In this document: positions 41,441 to 50,440 of the stretch, piece after piece
Layout: each line of letters begins with the position of its first letter
Numbering within the stretch: position 1 is the stretch's first letter
NCBI RefSeq assembly: GCF_040049195.1
Contig: NZ_JBDZDL010000002.1
Direction: 5' to 3' (one strand)
From: NCEH01 sp040049195
GTDB lineage: Bacteria > Pseudomonadota > Alphaproteobacteria > Rhizobiales > Xanthobacteraceae
DNA length: 64,000 nucleotides
Position numbers and translations under genes: made by a program
The notes under the pieces: generated by a model
Told to the model about the DNA's origin: nothing
Database searches by the model: none
What the model saw: only the letters and a program-made list of their open reading frames with translations

Positions 41441-42199
41441 ATGATGAAAGCGAAAATTTTGCGCCGTGTCGGCGGCCTTGCCGCGATGGCATTGACCCTC
41501 GGCGTCGCCGGCGGCGCGTTCGCCCAGACGCAGCCCGCCAAGCCCGCCAAGCCCGCTGCCCCCGCGCAGGCGCCCGCCGCGCCCCAGGGTCAGGCCCAGG
41601 GCGGGGCCCCGGCCTCGGTCGCGGTTCCCGGCATCAACACGCCCTGGACCAAGGTTTGCGGCAATGACCAGCAGGCCAACAAGCAGATCTGCATGACCAC
41701 GCAGGACTTCACGGCCGAAACTGGACAGCCGCTCGCTTCCGCCGCCATCCGCGAAGTTCAGGGCGATCCGAATATGAAGTTCATCGTGTCGGTTCCCATC
41801 GGCATGATGGTTCAGCCCGGCACGCGCGTCATCATCGACCAGCAGCCGCCCCTGGCGCTGAAGTATGAGATCTGCTTTCCGAACGGCTGCTTTGCCTCCA
41901 TGGACGTGAACGCCGAGTTCGTGAACAAGCTCAAGAAGGCTCAGACGATCACCGTCCAGGCGCTGCAGATGGGCGGACGCACGCTGAACTTCCAGCTTCC
42001 GGCCAAGGATTTCGCCAAGGCTTATGACGGCCCGGCTTCCGATCCCAACGTGGTCGCGGCAGAGCGTCAGAAGCTGGCCGAGGAACTGCAGAAGCTGGCC
42101 CAGAAGAAGCTCGAAGAGCGTGGTGGACAGCCGGGCCAGGCGGCCCCCGCTGCTGCTCCGGGCGCTCCGGCGGCGCCTGCGGCTCCGGCTGGAAAGTGA
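41441..42199 (+). CDS. Invasion-associated locus B (IalB) family protein
   Basis: 252 residues (ATG 41441 or 41444). Signal peptide with cleavage expected after AFA (about 29). A Pro/Ala/Lys-rich linker with PAKPAKPA precedes the IalB domain (about 62-205): WTKVCGNDQQANKQICMTTQDF, VSVPIGMMVQPGTRVIIDQQ, and CFPNGCFASMDVN with the paired cysteines. The C-terminus is again Ala/Pro-rich. IalB was described in Bartonella erythrocyte invasion, but the family is widespread in free-living rhizobia as periplasmic or outer-membrane-associated proteins of unknown function. It ends at a clear terminator. Confidence 0.9.
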   Translation: MMKAKILRRVGGLAAMALTLGVAGGAFAQTQPAKPAKPAAPAQAPAAPQGQAQGGAPASVAVPGINTPWTKVCGNDQQANKQICMTTQDFTAETGQPLASAAIREVQGDPNMKFIVSVPIGMMVQPGTRVIIDQQPPLALKYEICFPNGCFASMDVNAEFVNKLKKAQTITVQALQMGGRTLNFQLPAKDFAKAYDGPASDPNVVAAERQKLAEELQKLAQKKLEERGGQPGQAAPAAAPGAPAAPAAPAGK

Positions 42200-42235
42200 T
42201 GCCGGGCCACGCGGCATAGATCTGGTGGAAAAGGA

Positions 42236-42267
42236 AACGGCGCGCCTGGGGCGCGCCGTTTTCATTT
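42236..42267 (+). terminator. Rho-independent terminator after the ialB-family gene
   Basis: Perfect 11-bp stem AACGGCGCGCC (42236-42246) with GGCGCGCCGTT (42250-42260), three-base loop, followed by TTCATTT. It lies 37 bases past the stop, before the convergent hspQ gene. Confidence 0.75.
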
Positions 42268-42311
42268 AAGCGCTGAGACGCGCGTGTCGGGCCGGAGCTC
42301 GGCGCGGCAGA

Positions 42312-42755
42312 TCAGTTCAGGAGGTCGCGGCGCATGCGCCAGCCGCCTTCGCCATCCTCGGTCAACGCCTCGGACACGCGGGGATGGCGCACCGGTTCGC
42401 CCGAAAGATCGGCTTCGAGATTCTGCTCGGAGACATAGGCGACGTATTCGTTCTCCGCATTCTCCGCCAGCAGATGGTAGAAGGGTTGATCCTTGCGCGG
42501 GCGGATCTCCTCGGGAATCGCCTGCCACCATTCCTCGGTGTTGTCGAAAACCGGATCCACATCGAACACCACGCCCCGGAACGGGAAGTGCTTGTGGCGC
42601 ACGACTTCGCCGATGCGGAACTTGGCGAGGCGCATGATTTCCGCGCCCGGTGTCGCAAAGGCGTCACGCACCTCGCCGATGTCGCGAGTCATCATCGCCT
42701 TGTCGGCGCGCGAAGGGGAGGTCGTGCGCTCCCGGGGTTTTGAATCGCGTGGCAT
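42312..42755 (-). CDS. hspQ: Heat shock protein HspQ (hemimethylated-DNA-binding family)
   Basis: 147 residues from ATG 42755; a TTG at 42773 and internal ATGs at 42695 and 42692 are alternatives. The HspQ/YccV domain occupies the C-terminal 100 residues: AKFRIGEVVRHKHFPFRGVVFDVDPVF, EEWWQAIPEEIRPRKDQPFYHLLAE and YVAYVSEQNLE. E. coli HspQ binds hemimethylated DNA and acts as a Lon specificity-enhancing factor. The Lys/Arg/Ser-rich N-terminal extension (about 45 residues) is not in the E. coli protein. It is convergent with ialB and lies upstream of no other gene in its transcript. Confidence 0.9.
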   Translation of the reverse strand: MPRDSKPRERTTSPSRADKAMMTRDIGEVRDAFATPGAEIMRLAKFRIGEVVRHKHFPFRGVVFDVDPVFDNTEEWWQAIPEEIRPRKDQPFYHLLAENAENEYVAYVSEQNLEADLSGEPVRHPRVSEALTEDGEGGWRMRRDLLN

Positions 42756-42791
42756 GTGACTCTTACCTCTCAAACTTCCCGGCCCCTTCGT

Positions 42792-43832
42792 CTAGAGGCC
42801 ATAAACCTTTGCCATTTCAGCGTCTTTTTCCGACACGAGCTTGGCCAGATCGACGATGACCTTGGCCTGCTTCCAGGTGGCGTCGTCCTGCATCTTCCCG
42901 TCGATCATCACCGCGCCGGCCCCATCAGGCATGGCTTCGAGGATCTTCAGGGCAAATGCAACCTCACCAGGATCGGGACTATAAACCTTCTTCGCTATGG
43001 CAATCTGTGTCGGATGCAAGGACCATGCACCGACGCAGCCCTGGAGAAAGGCGTTGCGAAACTGGCTTTCGCATGCGGCCAAATCGGCAAAATCGCCGAA
43101 CGGGCCATAGAAGGGCTTGATGGCATTGGCCGCGCATGCGTCCACCATCTTGCCCACGGTATAATGCCAAAGATCCTGCTGATAGCCTGCGCGGGGCTTG
43201 TCGCCGTCGGGATCGGCCAGAACCTGGTAGTCGGGATGGCCGCCGCCGACGCGGGTGGTCTTCATCGCGCGGGAGGCCGCAAGGTCGGCCGGGCCGAGGC
43301 TCATGCCGTGCATGCGCGGCGAAGCGGCGGCGATCTCCTCCACATTCTTCACGCCTTCGGCGGTCTCCAGAATGGCGTGGATGAGGATCGGCTTGCCGAT
43401 GGCGTGCTTCGCCTCCAGCTGGGCCAGCAACTGGTCGAGATAGGCGATGTCCCAGGGGCCATCGACCTTCGGCAGCATGATGACGTCCAGCTTGTTGCCG
43501 ATGGCGCCGACCACGTCGATGATGTCGTCCAGCGCCCAGGGGCTGTTCAAGGCATTGATGCGCGTCCAAAGGCCGGTGGAGCCGAAATCCACGTTGCGCG
43601 CCATCTCGATGAAGCCGGAGCGCGCGGCCTCCTTGGCATCGATGGGAATCGCGTCTTCCAGATTGCCCAGCACCACGTCCACCTGCTTGGCGAGGTCCGG
43701 CACCTTGGCGCGCATCTTCTCCATGTGCGGGGGCACGAAATGGATCATCCGCTCCAGCCGCACCGGCAGCTCCCGATAGGGCGCAGGCGCGCCAATGGCG
43801 AGCGGCTTGAAGAAGTTGCGCGGCAGTTTCAT
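42792..43832 (-). CDS. HpcH/HpaI-family CoA ester lyase, malyl-CoA lyase-like
   Basis: 346 residues from ATG 43832 (MKLPRNFFKPLAIG), with GGGGGA about eight bases upstream. TIM-barrel aldolase of the CitE/malyl-CoA lyase group: RMIHFVPPHMEKM, VLGNLEDAIP (metal/CoA region), WTRINALNSPW, IMLPKV, ILETAEGVKNVEEIAAASPR, MSLGPADLAAS, PFYGPFGDFAD and WSLHPTQIAIA. This is the expected order for enzymes splitting (S)-malyl-CoA into acetyl-CoA and glyoxylate, as in the ethylmalonyl-CoA pathway or serine cycle. It differs noticeably from Rhodobacter Mcl1 and Methylobacterium MclA in my memory of those proteins, so the exact substrate is open. The open frame extends far upstream antisense to the transporter gene, which is not real coding. 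Confidence 0.85.
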   Translation of the reverse strand: MKLPRNFFKPLAIGAPAPYRELPVRLERMIHFVPPHMEKMRAKVPDLAKQVDVVLGNLEDAIPIDAKEAARSGFIEMARNVDFGSTGLWTRINALNSPWALDDIIDVVGAIGNKLDVIMLPKVDGPWDIAYLDQLLAQLEAKHAIGKPILIHAILETAEGVKNVEEIAAASPRMHGMSLGPADLAASRAMKTTRVGGGHPDYQVLADPDGDKPRAGYQQDLWHYTVGKMVDACAANAIKPFYGPFGDFADLAACESQFRNAFLQGCVGAWSLHPTQIAIAKKVYSPDPGEVAFALKILEAMPDGAGAVMIDGKMQDDATWKQAKVIVDLAKLVSEKDAEMAKVYGL

Positions 43833-44000
43833 GCGAGGTCCCCCAGACAGTCCTGCTTCAGCATGACCATGGCCACGGCAGGCGGCAAGCCCCAAGATGC
43901 GCTGCAACATGCCGCTGGGTTGCGGTTGAGGCTCACTGCACCGTTTGACCTGCGGCGCGAAAGCCGCTAGCAGGCGGCTCCTTCCCGCAGTGCACAATCC

Positions 44001-44960
44001 ATGTCCGACCTTTTCGGCCTCGCCTTTCCGTTCTTCGGCCTGATCTTCCTCGGCTATGCGTGCGGGCGCTTCGTGCGCCTGCCGGAGGAGGGGCTCGCCT
44101 GGCTGTCCTTCTTCATCATCTATATCGCGCTGCCGGCGCTGTTCTATCGCATTGTCGCGCAAACGCCCTTCGCCCAGCTCATCAATCCGGGCTTCATCCT
44201 GGCGGTGGTCGTCTCGACCTCCTTTTGCGCGCTGCTGGCCTTGATCCTTGCCCTGTGGCTGCGGCGCGGCAATATCGGAGAAGCCGCGATCGCAACGACG
44301 GTCGGCGCCTATGCCAATGTCGGCTACATGGGGCCCGGCCTGACGTTGGCGGCTTTGGGCCAGGACGCGGCGACCCCGGCGGCGCTCATCTTCGCCTGCG
44401 ACAGCCTCTTTTTCTTCACCCTGGTGCCCCTGCTGATGGGGGTGCACGGCCGCAGCGAGAGCGTGCTCCACACCCTCGCCGGCGTGCTGAGGCGGGTTGT
44501 GACCCACCCTTTCAATGTGGCGACCTTGCTCGGCATCGTTTCCGCCGCCTTCGAATTCCGCGCGCCCGGCGCCGTGGAACGGATGCTGGATTTCCTGAAA
44601 AATGCCGCCGCCCCCTGCGCGCTGTTTACGCTCGGGGTCACGGTGGCGCTGCGTCCGCTCGGTCGGGTGCCGCGGGAACTTGCCCCTTTGCTGGCGCTGA
44701 AGCTTCTGGTTCATCCCCTGGTGGCATTGATGGCGCTAACCACGCTCGGCGTGTTTTCGCCCACCTGGGTGAAGACCGGCGTGCTCATGGCGTCCCTGCC
44801 GCCGGCGCTCAATGCCTTCGTGCTGGCGCGGCAGTACAAGGTCTATGTGGAGGAGGCCTCAGCGTGCGTCCTCCTCGGCACCGTCCTGTCCGTGGTGACG
44901 GTGACGGGCGTGCTCTACCTGATCCAGCAGAACCTGCTGCCGCTCCACATGATCCGCTGA
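44001..44960 (+). CDS. AEC family transporter (auxin efflux carrier / MdcF type)
   Basis: 319 residues, about ten membrane helices in two halves of five. Family features: an N-terminal FPFFGLIFLGYACGRF, IIYIALPALFYRIVAQTPF, then NVGYMGPGLTLAALG (conserved N-x-G-x-x-G) and FTLGVTVALRPLG. Relatives transport malonate, malate or other small organic acids. It is divergent from the malyl-CoA-lyase-like gene across 168 bases, so an organic-acid substrate connected with that enzyme is plausible but unproven. It is convergent with the monooxygenase gene, only seven bases apart. Confidence 0.87.
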   Translation: MSDLFGLAFPFFGLIFLGYACGRFVRLPEEGLAWLSFFIIYIALPALFYRIVAQTPFAQLINPGFILAVVVSTSFCALLALILALWLRRGNIGEAAIATTVGAYANVGYMGPGLTLAALGQDAATPAALIFACDSLFFFTLVPLLMGVHGRSESVLHTLAGVLRRVVTHPFNVATLLGIVSAAFEFRAPGAVERMLDFLKNAAAPCALFTLGVTVALRPLGRVPRELAPLLALKLLVHPLVALMALTTLGVFSPTWVKTGVLMASLPPALNAFVLARQYKVYVEEASACVLLGTVLSVVTVTGVLYLIQQNLLPLHMIR

Positions 44961-44967
44961 GGGGGCC

Positions 44968-46146
44968 TCAAGCGGCGCGGGCCCCAATCCCGAGCCGCAT
45001 CAGGCCGCGCCGCAGCGGACCGACGCGATCGAGAAGATAAAGCCCGAAGCCCCGCACGCTCTGGATCGGCACCAGGTCCGACAGCAGCGAGCGGTTCAGC
45101 AGATCCACCGCCGCCATGCGTCCGCTGACGTCATTGCGACGTTCGCGGGCATAGCGCTCCAGCACCGCCGCGCTGCCGGGATCACCGCCCTGCGCCACAG
45201 TTTCGCTCGCCAGCGCAACCAGCGTCGCGGCATCGCGCAGGCCGAGATTGAGGCCTTGTGCCCCGATGGGCGGCATGACGTGGGCGGCCTCGCCCATCAG
45301 GGCCACACGCGGCGCCGTCACTTTTTCCGCCGTTTCCGCCGCAAGCGGATAGGTGCCGCGGCCGCTCTCAACCTCGAACGCGCCGAGCAGGGAAAAGGCG
45401 CGCCGCTCCATCTCGCAGGCGAAGGCTCCGGCATCGAGGCCGAGCAGATCCACCGCCTCGCGCTCGCTGACGACGCAGACGATGGACGAGCGGTTTCCCG
45501 AGAGGGGAACCAAGGTGAACGGGCCATGCTCCATGTGGAACTCGGTGGAAATATCGTCGTGCGGCCGGGTGTGGCGCACGGTCATGGTGAGCGCGACCTG
45601 GGGATAGGCCCTGCGCCGCATGGAGATTCCAACGGCCTCCCGCACCCGCGAATTGCGCCCGTCGGCGGCGATCACGAGGCGGGCGGATAGGATGGCGCCG
45701 GTATCCAGCACGAGATCGACTGCGGCATCCCCGCAGGCCACATCCTCGAGCGAGGCTGTGAAGAGGTCGACGCCGGGCGTCGCCTCGCAGAGGGCGCGCA
45801 GCGCGCCGCGCAGCGCTTCGTTTTCGAGATTGTAGCCGAATGCCTCCAGCCCGATCTCGCTGGAGCGGAACAGCACCTCCGGGGCGCGCACCAGCCGGCG
45901 CGTTCCGTCCACGATCCGCAGGTCGCGCAGGGGCGTCGCCTCAGGCGCCAGCTGATCCCATGCGCCGAATTCGGTGAGAATCCGCACCGAACCTTCCAGC
46001 AGGGCGGTGGTGCGATGATCCTGGCCGCGCTCCGGCCCGGTGACGAGAGCAGTGCGCAGACCCTTGCGGGCCATGCCGAGGGCGGCGGCAAGGCCCGCTG
46101 GGCCAGCACCGATCACCGCAACGTCATAGGGCATGGTCTCAGACAT
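44968..46146 (-). CDS. UbiH/UbiF/VisC-family FAD-dependent monooxygenase
   Basis: 392 residues (ATG 46146, or 46134 at MPYDVAVIG). The N-terminal dinucleotide fold has VAVIGAGPAGLAAALGMARKG. The mid-protein motif VIAADGRNSRVRE is the DG motif of aromatic hydroxylases. The second FAD motif VALMGEAAHVMPPIGAQGLNLGLRDA is near residue 275-300. This combination is typical of ubiquinone-pathway hydroxylases (UbiH/UbiF/Coq6), and alphaproteobacteria often carry one as UbiL or UbiM, but position of hydroxylation cannot be told from sequence alone. It is divergent from the quinone-reductase gene, which may share a regulatory region. Confidence 0.88.
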   Translation of the reverse strand: MSETMPYDVAVIGAGPAGLAAALGMARKGLRTALVTGPERGQDHRTTALLEGSVRILTEFGAWDQLAPEATPLRDLRIVDGTRRLVRAPEVLFRSSEIGLEAFGYNLENEALRGALRALCEATPGVDLFTASLEDVACGDAAVDLVLDTGAILSARLVIAADGRNSRVREAVGISMRRRAYPQVALTMTVRHTRPHDDISTEFHMEHGPFTLVPLSGNRSSIVCVVSEREAVDLLGLDAGAFACEMERRAFSLLGAFEVESGRGTYPLAAETAEKVTAPRVALMGEAAHVMPPIGAQGLNLGLRDAATLVALASETVAQGGDPGSAAVLERYARERRNDVSGRMAAVDLLNRSLLSDLVPIQSVRGFGLYLLDRVGPLRRGLMRLGIGARAA

Positions 46147-46330
46147 CTGCGCCTCCCGGCGGTGTTAAATCGTCCTGGCGCCTATTTTACGGGTGCGCCG
46201 CCTGCCTGTCGCGCGCCCTGTCGTCTCAGGCAATAATCGCGATCTGCCGTCAGTTTCGGTGGCGCGCCGCTTGCCGTCGGCTCGGGAGTGCCTATCATTC
46301 GCGCAAAATTGCAATGCTGGGAGCCGGGAA

Positions 46331-47305
46331 ATGGTGGGTATCGTGCGCGTGCACCGGACCGGCGGTCCAGAGGTCCTTAGCTTCGAGCAGGGGGACGTTC
46401 CGCCGCCCGGACCGGGCGAGGTGAGGCTTCGCCACACCGCCATCGGACTCAACTTTGTCGATACCTACTTCCGCACCGGCCTATACAAGGCGCCTCAGAT
46501 GCCGTTCACGCCCGGCAGTGAAGGTGCGGGCGTGGTCGAGGCCGTGGGGCCGCACGTGAATGATTTCCATGCCGGCGATCGCGTGGCCTATGCCACCGCG
46601 CTGGGCGCCTATGCCGAGGTGCGCAATGTGCCCGCGTCCGCATTGGTGCATCTGCCGGCCTCCATCGACGACCGCACCGCGGCGGCGATGATGCTGAAGG
46701 GCATGACCGCGCAATATCTCGTGCGCCGCACGTTCGAGGTGAAGCAAGGCGATACGGTGTTGATCCAGGCCGCAGCCGGCGGCGTGGGGCTCATCCTCTC
46801 GCAATGGGCGAGCTTCCTTGGCGCGACGGTCATCGGCACCGTCGGTTCGAAGGAGAAAGCGGAACTGGCGCTCGCCAACGGCGTCGATCACGTCATTCTC
46901 TATCGGGACGAGGATTTCGTGCACCGGGTGAAAGAGATCACCAACGGCAAGTTGTGCGACGTGGTCTATGACGGCGTAGGGCAGGCGACCTACCCCGCAT
47001 CGCTGGATTGCATCAAGCCGCGCGGGCTGTGGGTCAGCTTTGGCAACGCATCCGGCGCGATCAAGAATTTCGATTTGCTGACCCTGTCGCAGAAGGGCTC
47101 GCTCTATGCGACCCGGCCGACGCTCGCGACCCATGTGGCGACCCGTGCGGACCTTCTGGCCACGGCGAATGATCTGTTCGAGGCGGTCATCAAGGGCGCC
47201 GTGAAGATTCCCGTGCACCAGACGTATGCGTTGAAGGACGCGCAGAACGCCCATCGAGATCTGGAATCGCGCGGGACCACCGGATCGACCCTGCTTCTTC
47301 CTTGA
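46331..47305 (+). CDS. NADPH:quinone oxidoreductase (zeta-crystallin-like MDR family)
   Basis: 324 residues from ATG 46331 (MVGIVRVHRTGGPEVL), preceded by GAGCCGGGAA. The frame is open for 46 codons upstream without a credible start. GroES-like N-terminal domain with LNFVDTYFRTGLY and PGSEGAGVVEAVG. Nucleotide-binding domain with QAAAGGVGLILSQWA (about 142-157) and VIGTVGSKEKAELA. It lacks the zinc-binding cysteines of alcohol dehydrogenases, as expected for QOR. It probably catalyses NADPH-dependent quinone reduction in the cytoplasm. Next to a ubiquinone-type monooxygenase, which may be coincidental. Confidence 0.92.
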   Translation: MVGIVRVHRTGGPEVLSFEQGDVPPPGPGEVRLRHTAIGLNFVDTYFRTGLYKAPQMPFTPGSEGAGVVEAVGPHVNDFHAGDRVAYATALGAYAEVRNVPASALVHLPASIDDRTAAAMMLKGMTAQYLVRRTFEVKQGDTVLIQAAAGGVGLILSQWASFLGATVIGTVGSKEKAELALANGVDHVILYRDEDFVHRVKEITNGKLCDVVYDGVGQATYPASLDCIKPRGLWVSFGNASGAIKNFDLLTLSQKGSLYATRPTLATHVATRADLLATANDLFEAVIKGAVKIPVHQTYALKDAQNAHRDLESRGTTGSTLLLP

Positions 47306-47436
47306 TGACATTCATAAATTTACCTTCCGCCCCGGTTCAGCCTTGCGCCGGGGCGCACCGTCCATGATATGGTTTGGAATGTCTCAAACGGGGCGGTGTC
47401 CCGCCGCTCCCTCCTGCTTCGACGGTCCGTCGCGCC

Positions 47437-49653
47437 ATGATGCGCCAATACGAACTCGTCGAGCGTGTGCGCCGGTATAATCCCAACACCGACGAAGCAT
47501 TGCTCGACCGCGCCTATGTCTACGCCATGCGGGCGCACGGCACGCAGCTTCGCGCCTCGGGCGATCCCTATTTTTCCCATCCGCTCGAAGTTGCGGCGAT
47601 CCTGACCGACCTGAAGCTCGACGACGCGACCATCATCGCCGCGCTCCTGCACGACACGATCGAGGACACAGGCGCCACAAAGGCCGAGATCGAGCGCCTG
47701 TTCGGCACCCAGATCGCGACCTTGGTGGAGGGGCTGACCAAGATCAAGAAGCTCGATCTGGTCTCCAAACAGGCGAAGCAGGCGGAAAACCTGCGCAAGC
47801 TCCTGCTCGCCATCGCCGATGATGTGCGCGTGCTGCTGGTGAAGCTGGCGGACCGGCTGCACAACATGCGCACGCTGAAGTGGGTGCCGCAGGAAAAGCG
47901 CGATCGCGTCGCCCAGGAGACGCTGGATATCTATGCACCGCTCGCAGCGCGCATGGGCATGCAGGATATGCGCGAGGAGCTGGAGGATCTGGCGTTCCGC
48001 CAGCTTTCTCCTGAAGCCTATGCCTCGATCGCGGCGCGTGTTTCGGAGTTGCGCGAACGCAACGGCCCGCTGGTGGAAGAAATCGAGCGCGAGCTCCAGG
48101 CCGAACTGGCGCGCCGCGAGATTAAAGCGGACGTGAAGGGGCGCGAGAAGCGGCCCTATTCCATCTGGGGCAAGATGGAGCGGAAGGCGATCGGTTTCGA
48201 GCAATTGTCGGACCTGTACGGATTCCGCGTCATCGTGGAGACGGTGGAGGACACGTATCGCGCGCTCGGAGTGGTGCACACGAAGTGGCCCATCGTGCCC
48301 GGCCGTTTCAAGGACTACATCTCCACCCCCAAGCCGAACGACTATCGATCGCTCCACACGACGGTCATCGGGCCGCGGCGCCAGCGCGTGGAATTGCAGA
48401 TCCGCACCCGCGACATGGACGATATCGCGGAATACGGCATCGCCGCCCACGCGCTCTATAAGGATGCCTCGGGCGTCCAGGTGGCGATGCTTTCCAACGA
48501 AAGCCGCGCCTATGCCTGGCTGCGCAAGACCATCGAGAACCTCGCCCAGGGGCTGAGCCCGGAGGAGTTCCTGGAGCACACCAAGCTCGAGCTGTTCCAC
48601 GATCAGGTGTTTTGCTTCACCCCCAAGGGGCGGCTGATTGCGCTGCCGCGCCGCGCCACGCCCATCGACTTTGCCTATGCCGTGCATACCGATGTCGGGA
48701 ACACCGCAGTGGGCTGCAAGATCAACGGCACCGTGGCGCCCCTGGTGTCCGAGCTGAAGAATGGCGACGAGGTGGAGATTATCACCTCCAAGGCGCAGAC
48801 CCCGCCCGGCGCTTGGGAAACCATCGCCGTCACCGGCAAGGCCCGCGCGGCGGTGCGGCGGGCGACGCGCGCGGCGGTGCGGGCGCAATATGCAGGGCTC
48901 GGGCGCAAGATCGCCGAGCGTGCCTTCTCCAAGGCGGGCAAGGCTTTTTCCGACGAATCGCTTTCCAAGGCCCTGCCGCGCCTCGCCCGAATGACGCTGG
49001 ATGATGTCTTCTCCGCCGTGGGCCGCGGCGAGATCAAGACCGATGACCTGATCCGCGCGGTCTATCCGGACTGGAGCGCCGTGCGGCCGGATGAGCGCAC
49101 GTCGGCGGAAAAAGCCCCCAAGGGCGAGGGCTGGTTCGAACTGAAGCGCGGGCAGAACCTCAAGTTCAAGATCCCGGACGGGCCTGAGGAAGCGCTTGTC
49201 GGGCCCATTCCCATTCGCGGCATCAATGGTGAACTACCGGTGCGCTTCGCCCCCGACGGTGGTGCGGTGCCCGGCGACCGGATCGTGGGCATTCTCACGC
49301 CGGGCGAGGGCATCACCATCTATCCCATTCAATCGCAGGCCCTGCAGCATTTCGAGGATGCTCCGGAGCGCTGGCTCGACGTGCGGTGGGATGTGGACGA
49401 ATTGAGCGACGGGCGCTTTCCCGCGCAGATCGTCGTCACGGCGGTGAACGAGCCTGGCTCGCTTGCCCAGGTGGCGACGGTGATCGGCACCCGCAACGGC
49501 AATATCCAGGGCATCAACATGCGCTCGCGCTCTCCGGACTTCACCGAGCTCTTGATCGATCTGGAAGTGTTCGACCTGCGCCACCTCAACGGCATTCTTT
49601 CCGAACTGCGTTCGAAGCCGGTGGTATCCAGCGCGGAGCGTGTCAACGGCTGA
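47437..49653 (+). CDS. rsh: Bifunctional (p)ppGpp synthetase/hydrolase Rsh
   Basis: Alarmone enzyme of the stringent response. 738 residues from ATG 47437 (MMRQYELVERVRRYNPNTD). The HD hydrolase domain (about 30-180) has His48, the H72-D73 pair in LLHDTIED and Asp139 in KLADRLHNMRTL, all intact. The synthetase domain (about 235-370) has LYGFRVIVETVEDTYRALG, RFKDYISTPKPNDYRSLHTT and VELQIRTRDMDDIAEYGIAAH. TGS (about 400-460) and C-terminal ACT domains (about 660-735) follow. Both activities are therefore predicted, as for the single Rsh of most alphaproteobacteria. pdxJ follows after 13 bases. Confidence 0.96.
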   Translation: MMRQYELVERVRRYNPNTDEALLDRAYVYAMRAHGTQLRASGDPYFSHPLEVAAILTDLKLDDATIIAALLHDTIEDTGATKAEIERLFGTQIATLVEGLTKIKKLDLVSKQAKQAENLRKLLLAIADDVRVLLVKLADRLHNMRTLKWVPQEKRDRVAQETLDIYAPLAARMGMQDMREELEDLAFRQLSPEAYASIAARVSELRERNGPLVEEIERELQAELARREIKADVKGREKRPYSIWGKMERKAIGFEQLSDLYGFRVIVETVEDTYRALGVVHTKWPIVPGRFKDYISTPKPNDYRSLHTTVIGPRRQRVELQIRTRDMDDIAEYGIAAHALYKDASGVQVAMLSNESRAYAWLRKTIENLAQGLSPEEFLEHTKLELFHDQVFCFTPKGRLIALPRRATPIDFAYAVHTDVGNTAVGCKINGTVAPLVSELKNGDEVEIITSKAQTPPGAWETIAVTGKARAAVRRATRAAVRAQYAGLGRKIAERAFSKAGKAFSDESLSKALPRLARMTLDDVFSAVGRGEIKTDDLIRAVYPDWSAVRPDERTSAEKAPKGEGWFELKRGQNLKFKIPDGPEEALVGPIPIRGINGELPVRFAPDGGAVPGDRIVGILTPGEGITIYPIQSQALQHFEDAPERWLDVRWDVDELSDGRFPAQIVVTAVNEPGSLAQVATVIGTRNGNIQGINMRSRSPDFTELLIDLEVFDLRHLNGILSELRSKPVVSSAERVNG

Positions 49654-49666
49654 GGAGTTGAGAGAA

Positions 49667-50440
49667 ATGAAGGGCGTGCGTCCGGTGCGGCTCGGGGTGA
49701 ATGTCGATCATGTGGCGACGGTGCGGAATGCCCGCGGTGGCAGCCATCCCGATCCGGTGCGCGCGGCCGCGCTGGCCCTAGCCGCCGGCGCCGACGGCAT
49801 CACCGCCCATCTGCGCGAGGATCGCCGCCATATCCGCGATGCCGACATGTCGCGGCTGAAGGCGGAAATTGCCCTGCCGCTCAATTTCGAGATGGCGGCG
49901 ACCGACGAGATGGTGGAAATCGCGCTGAAAACGGCGCCGCACGCCTGTTGTCTGGTGCCCGAAAAGCGCGAGGAGCGCACCACCGAGGGCGGGCTCGACG
50001 CGGCCGGGCAGGCGGCCGATCTCGGTCCGAAGATCGCTGCGCTGAAGGCCGGCGGCATCCGCATCTCCCTGTTCGTGGCGCCTGATCCGGTGCAGATCGA
50101 AGCCGCGCACGCGCTCAACGCCGATATCGTCGAATTGCACACGGGCACGTGGTGCGATCTGCGCGCGGCGGGGCAGGAGGCCGAAGCCGAGAGCGAATTC
50201 GCCCGTCTCGCCGCCGCCGCCGCCCAGGCCGCCGATCTGGGTCTGGAAGTGCATGGCGGCCATGGGCTGGATTATGTGACCGCCCGGCGGATGGCGCGCC
50301 TGCCGCAGGTGGTGGAACTCAATATCGGCCATTACATCATCGGGGAGGCCGTGTTTCACGGGCTCGAAAGCGTTATCCGGCGTATGCGCGAGGCAATCGC
50401 GCAGGGCCGGGCGCATCTGCGAACGGAGCAGGCCGCATGA
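49667..50440 (+). CDS. pdxJ: Pyridoxine 5'-phosphate synthase PdxJ
   Basis: Last step of DXP-dependent vitamin B6 synthesis: condenses 1-deoxyxylulose-5-P and 3-amino-2-oxopropyl phosphate to pyridoxine 5'-phosphate. 257 residues from ATG 49667 (MKGVRPVRLGVN), with GAGGAG nine bases upstream; a GTG at 49640 inside rsh is rejected. Family motifs: RLGVNVDHVATVRNARGG, DGITAHLREDRRHI, LPLNFEMAAT, CLVPEKREERTTEGG, EVHGGHGLDY, and ELNIGHYIIGEAV with the phosphate-binding loop. The stop overlaps the acpS start (ATGA). Confidence 0.96.
   Translation: MKGVRPVRLGVNVDHVATVRNARGGSHPDPVRAAALALAAGADGITAHLREDRRHIRDADMSRLKAEIALPLNFEMAATDEMVEIALKTAPHACCLVPEKREERTTEGGLDAAGQAADLGPKIAALKAGGIRISLFVAPDPVQIEAAHALNADIVELHTGTWCDLRAAGQEAEAESEFARLAAAAAQAADLGLEVHGGHGLDYVTARRMARLPQVVELNIGHYIIGEAVFHGLESVIRRMREAIAQGRAHLRTEQAA

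Noticed and set aside
43833..44714. Long N-terminal extension of the malyl-CoA-lyase-like frame
   Set aside because: It runs antisense to the AEC transporter with Arg/Gln/His-rich composition; the family start is at 43832 with a ribosome site.
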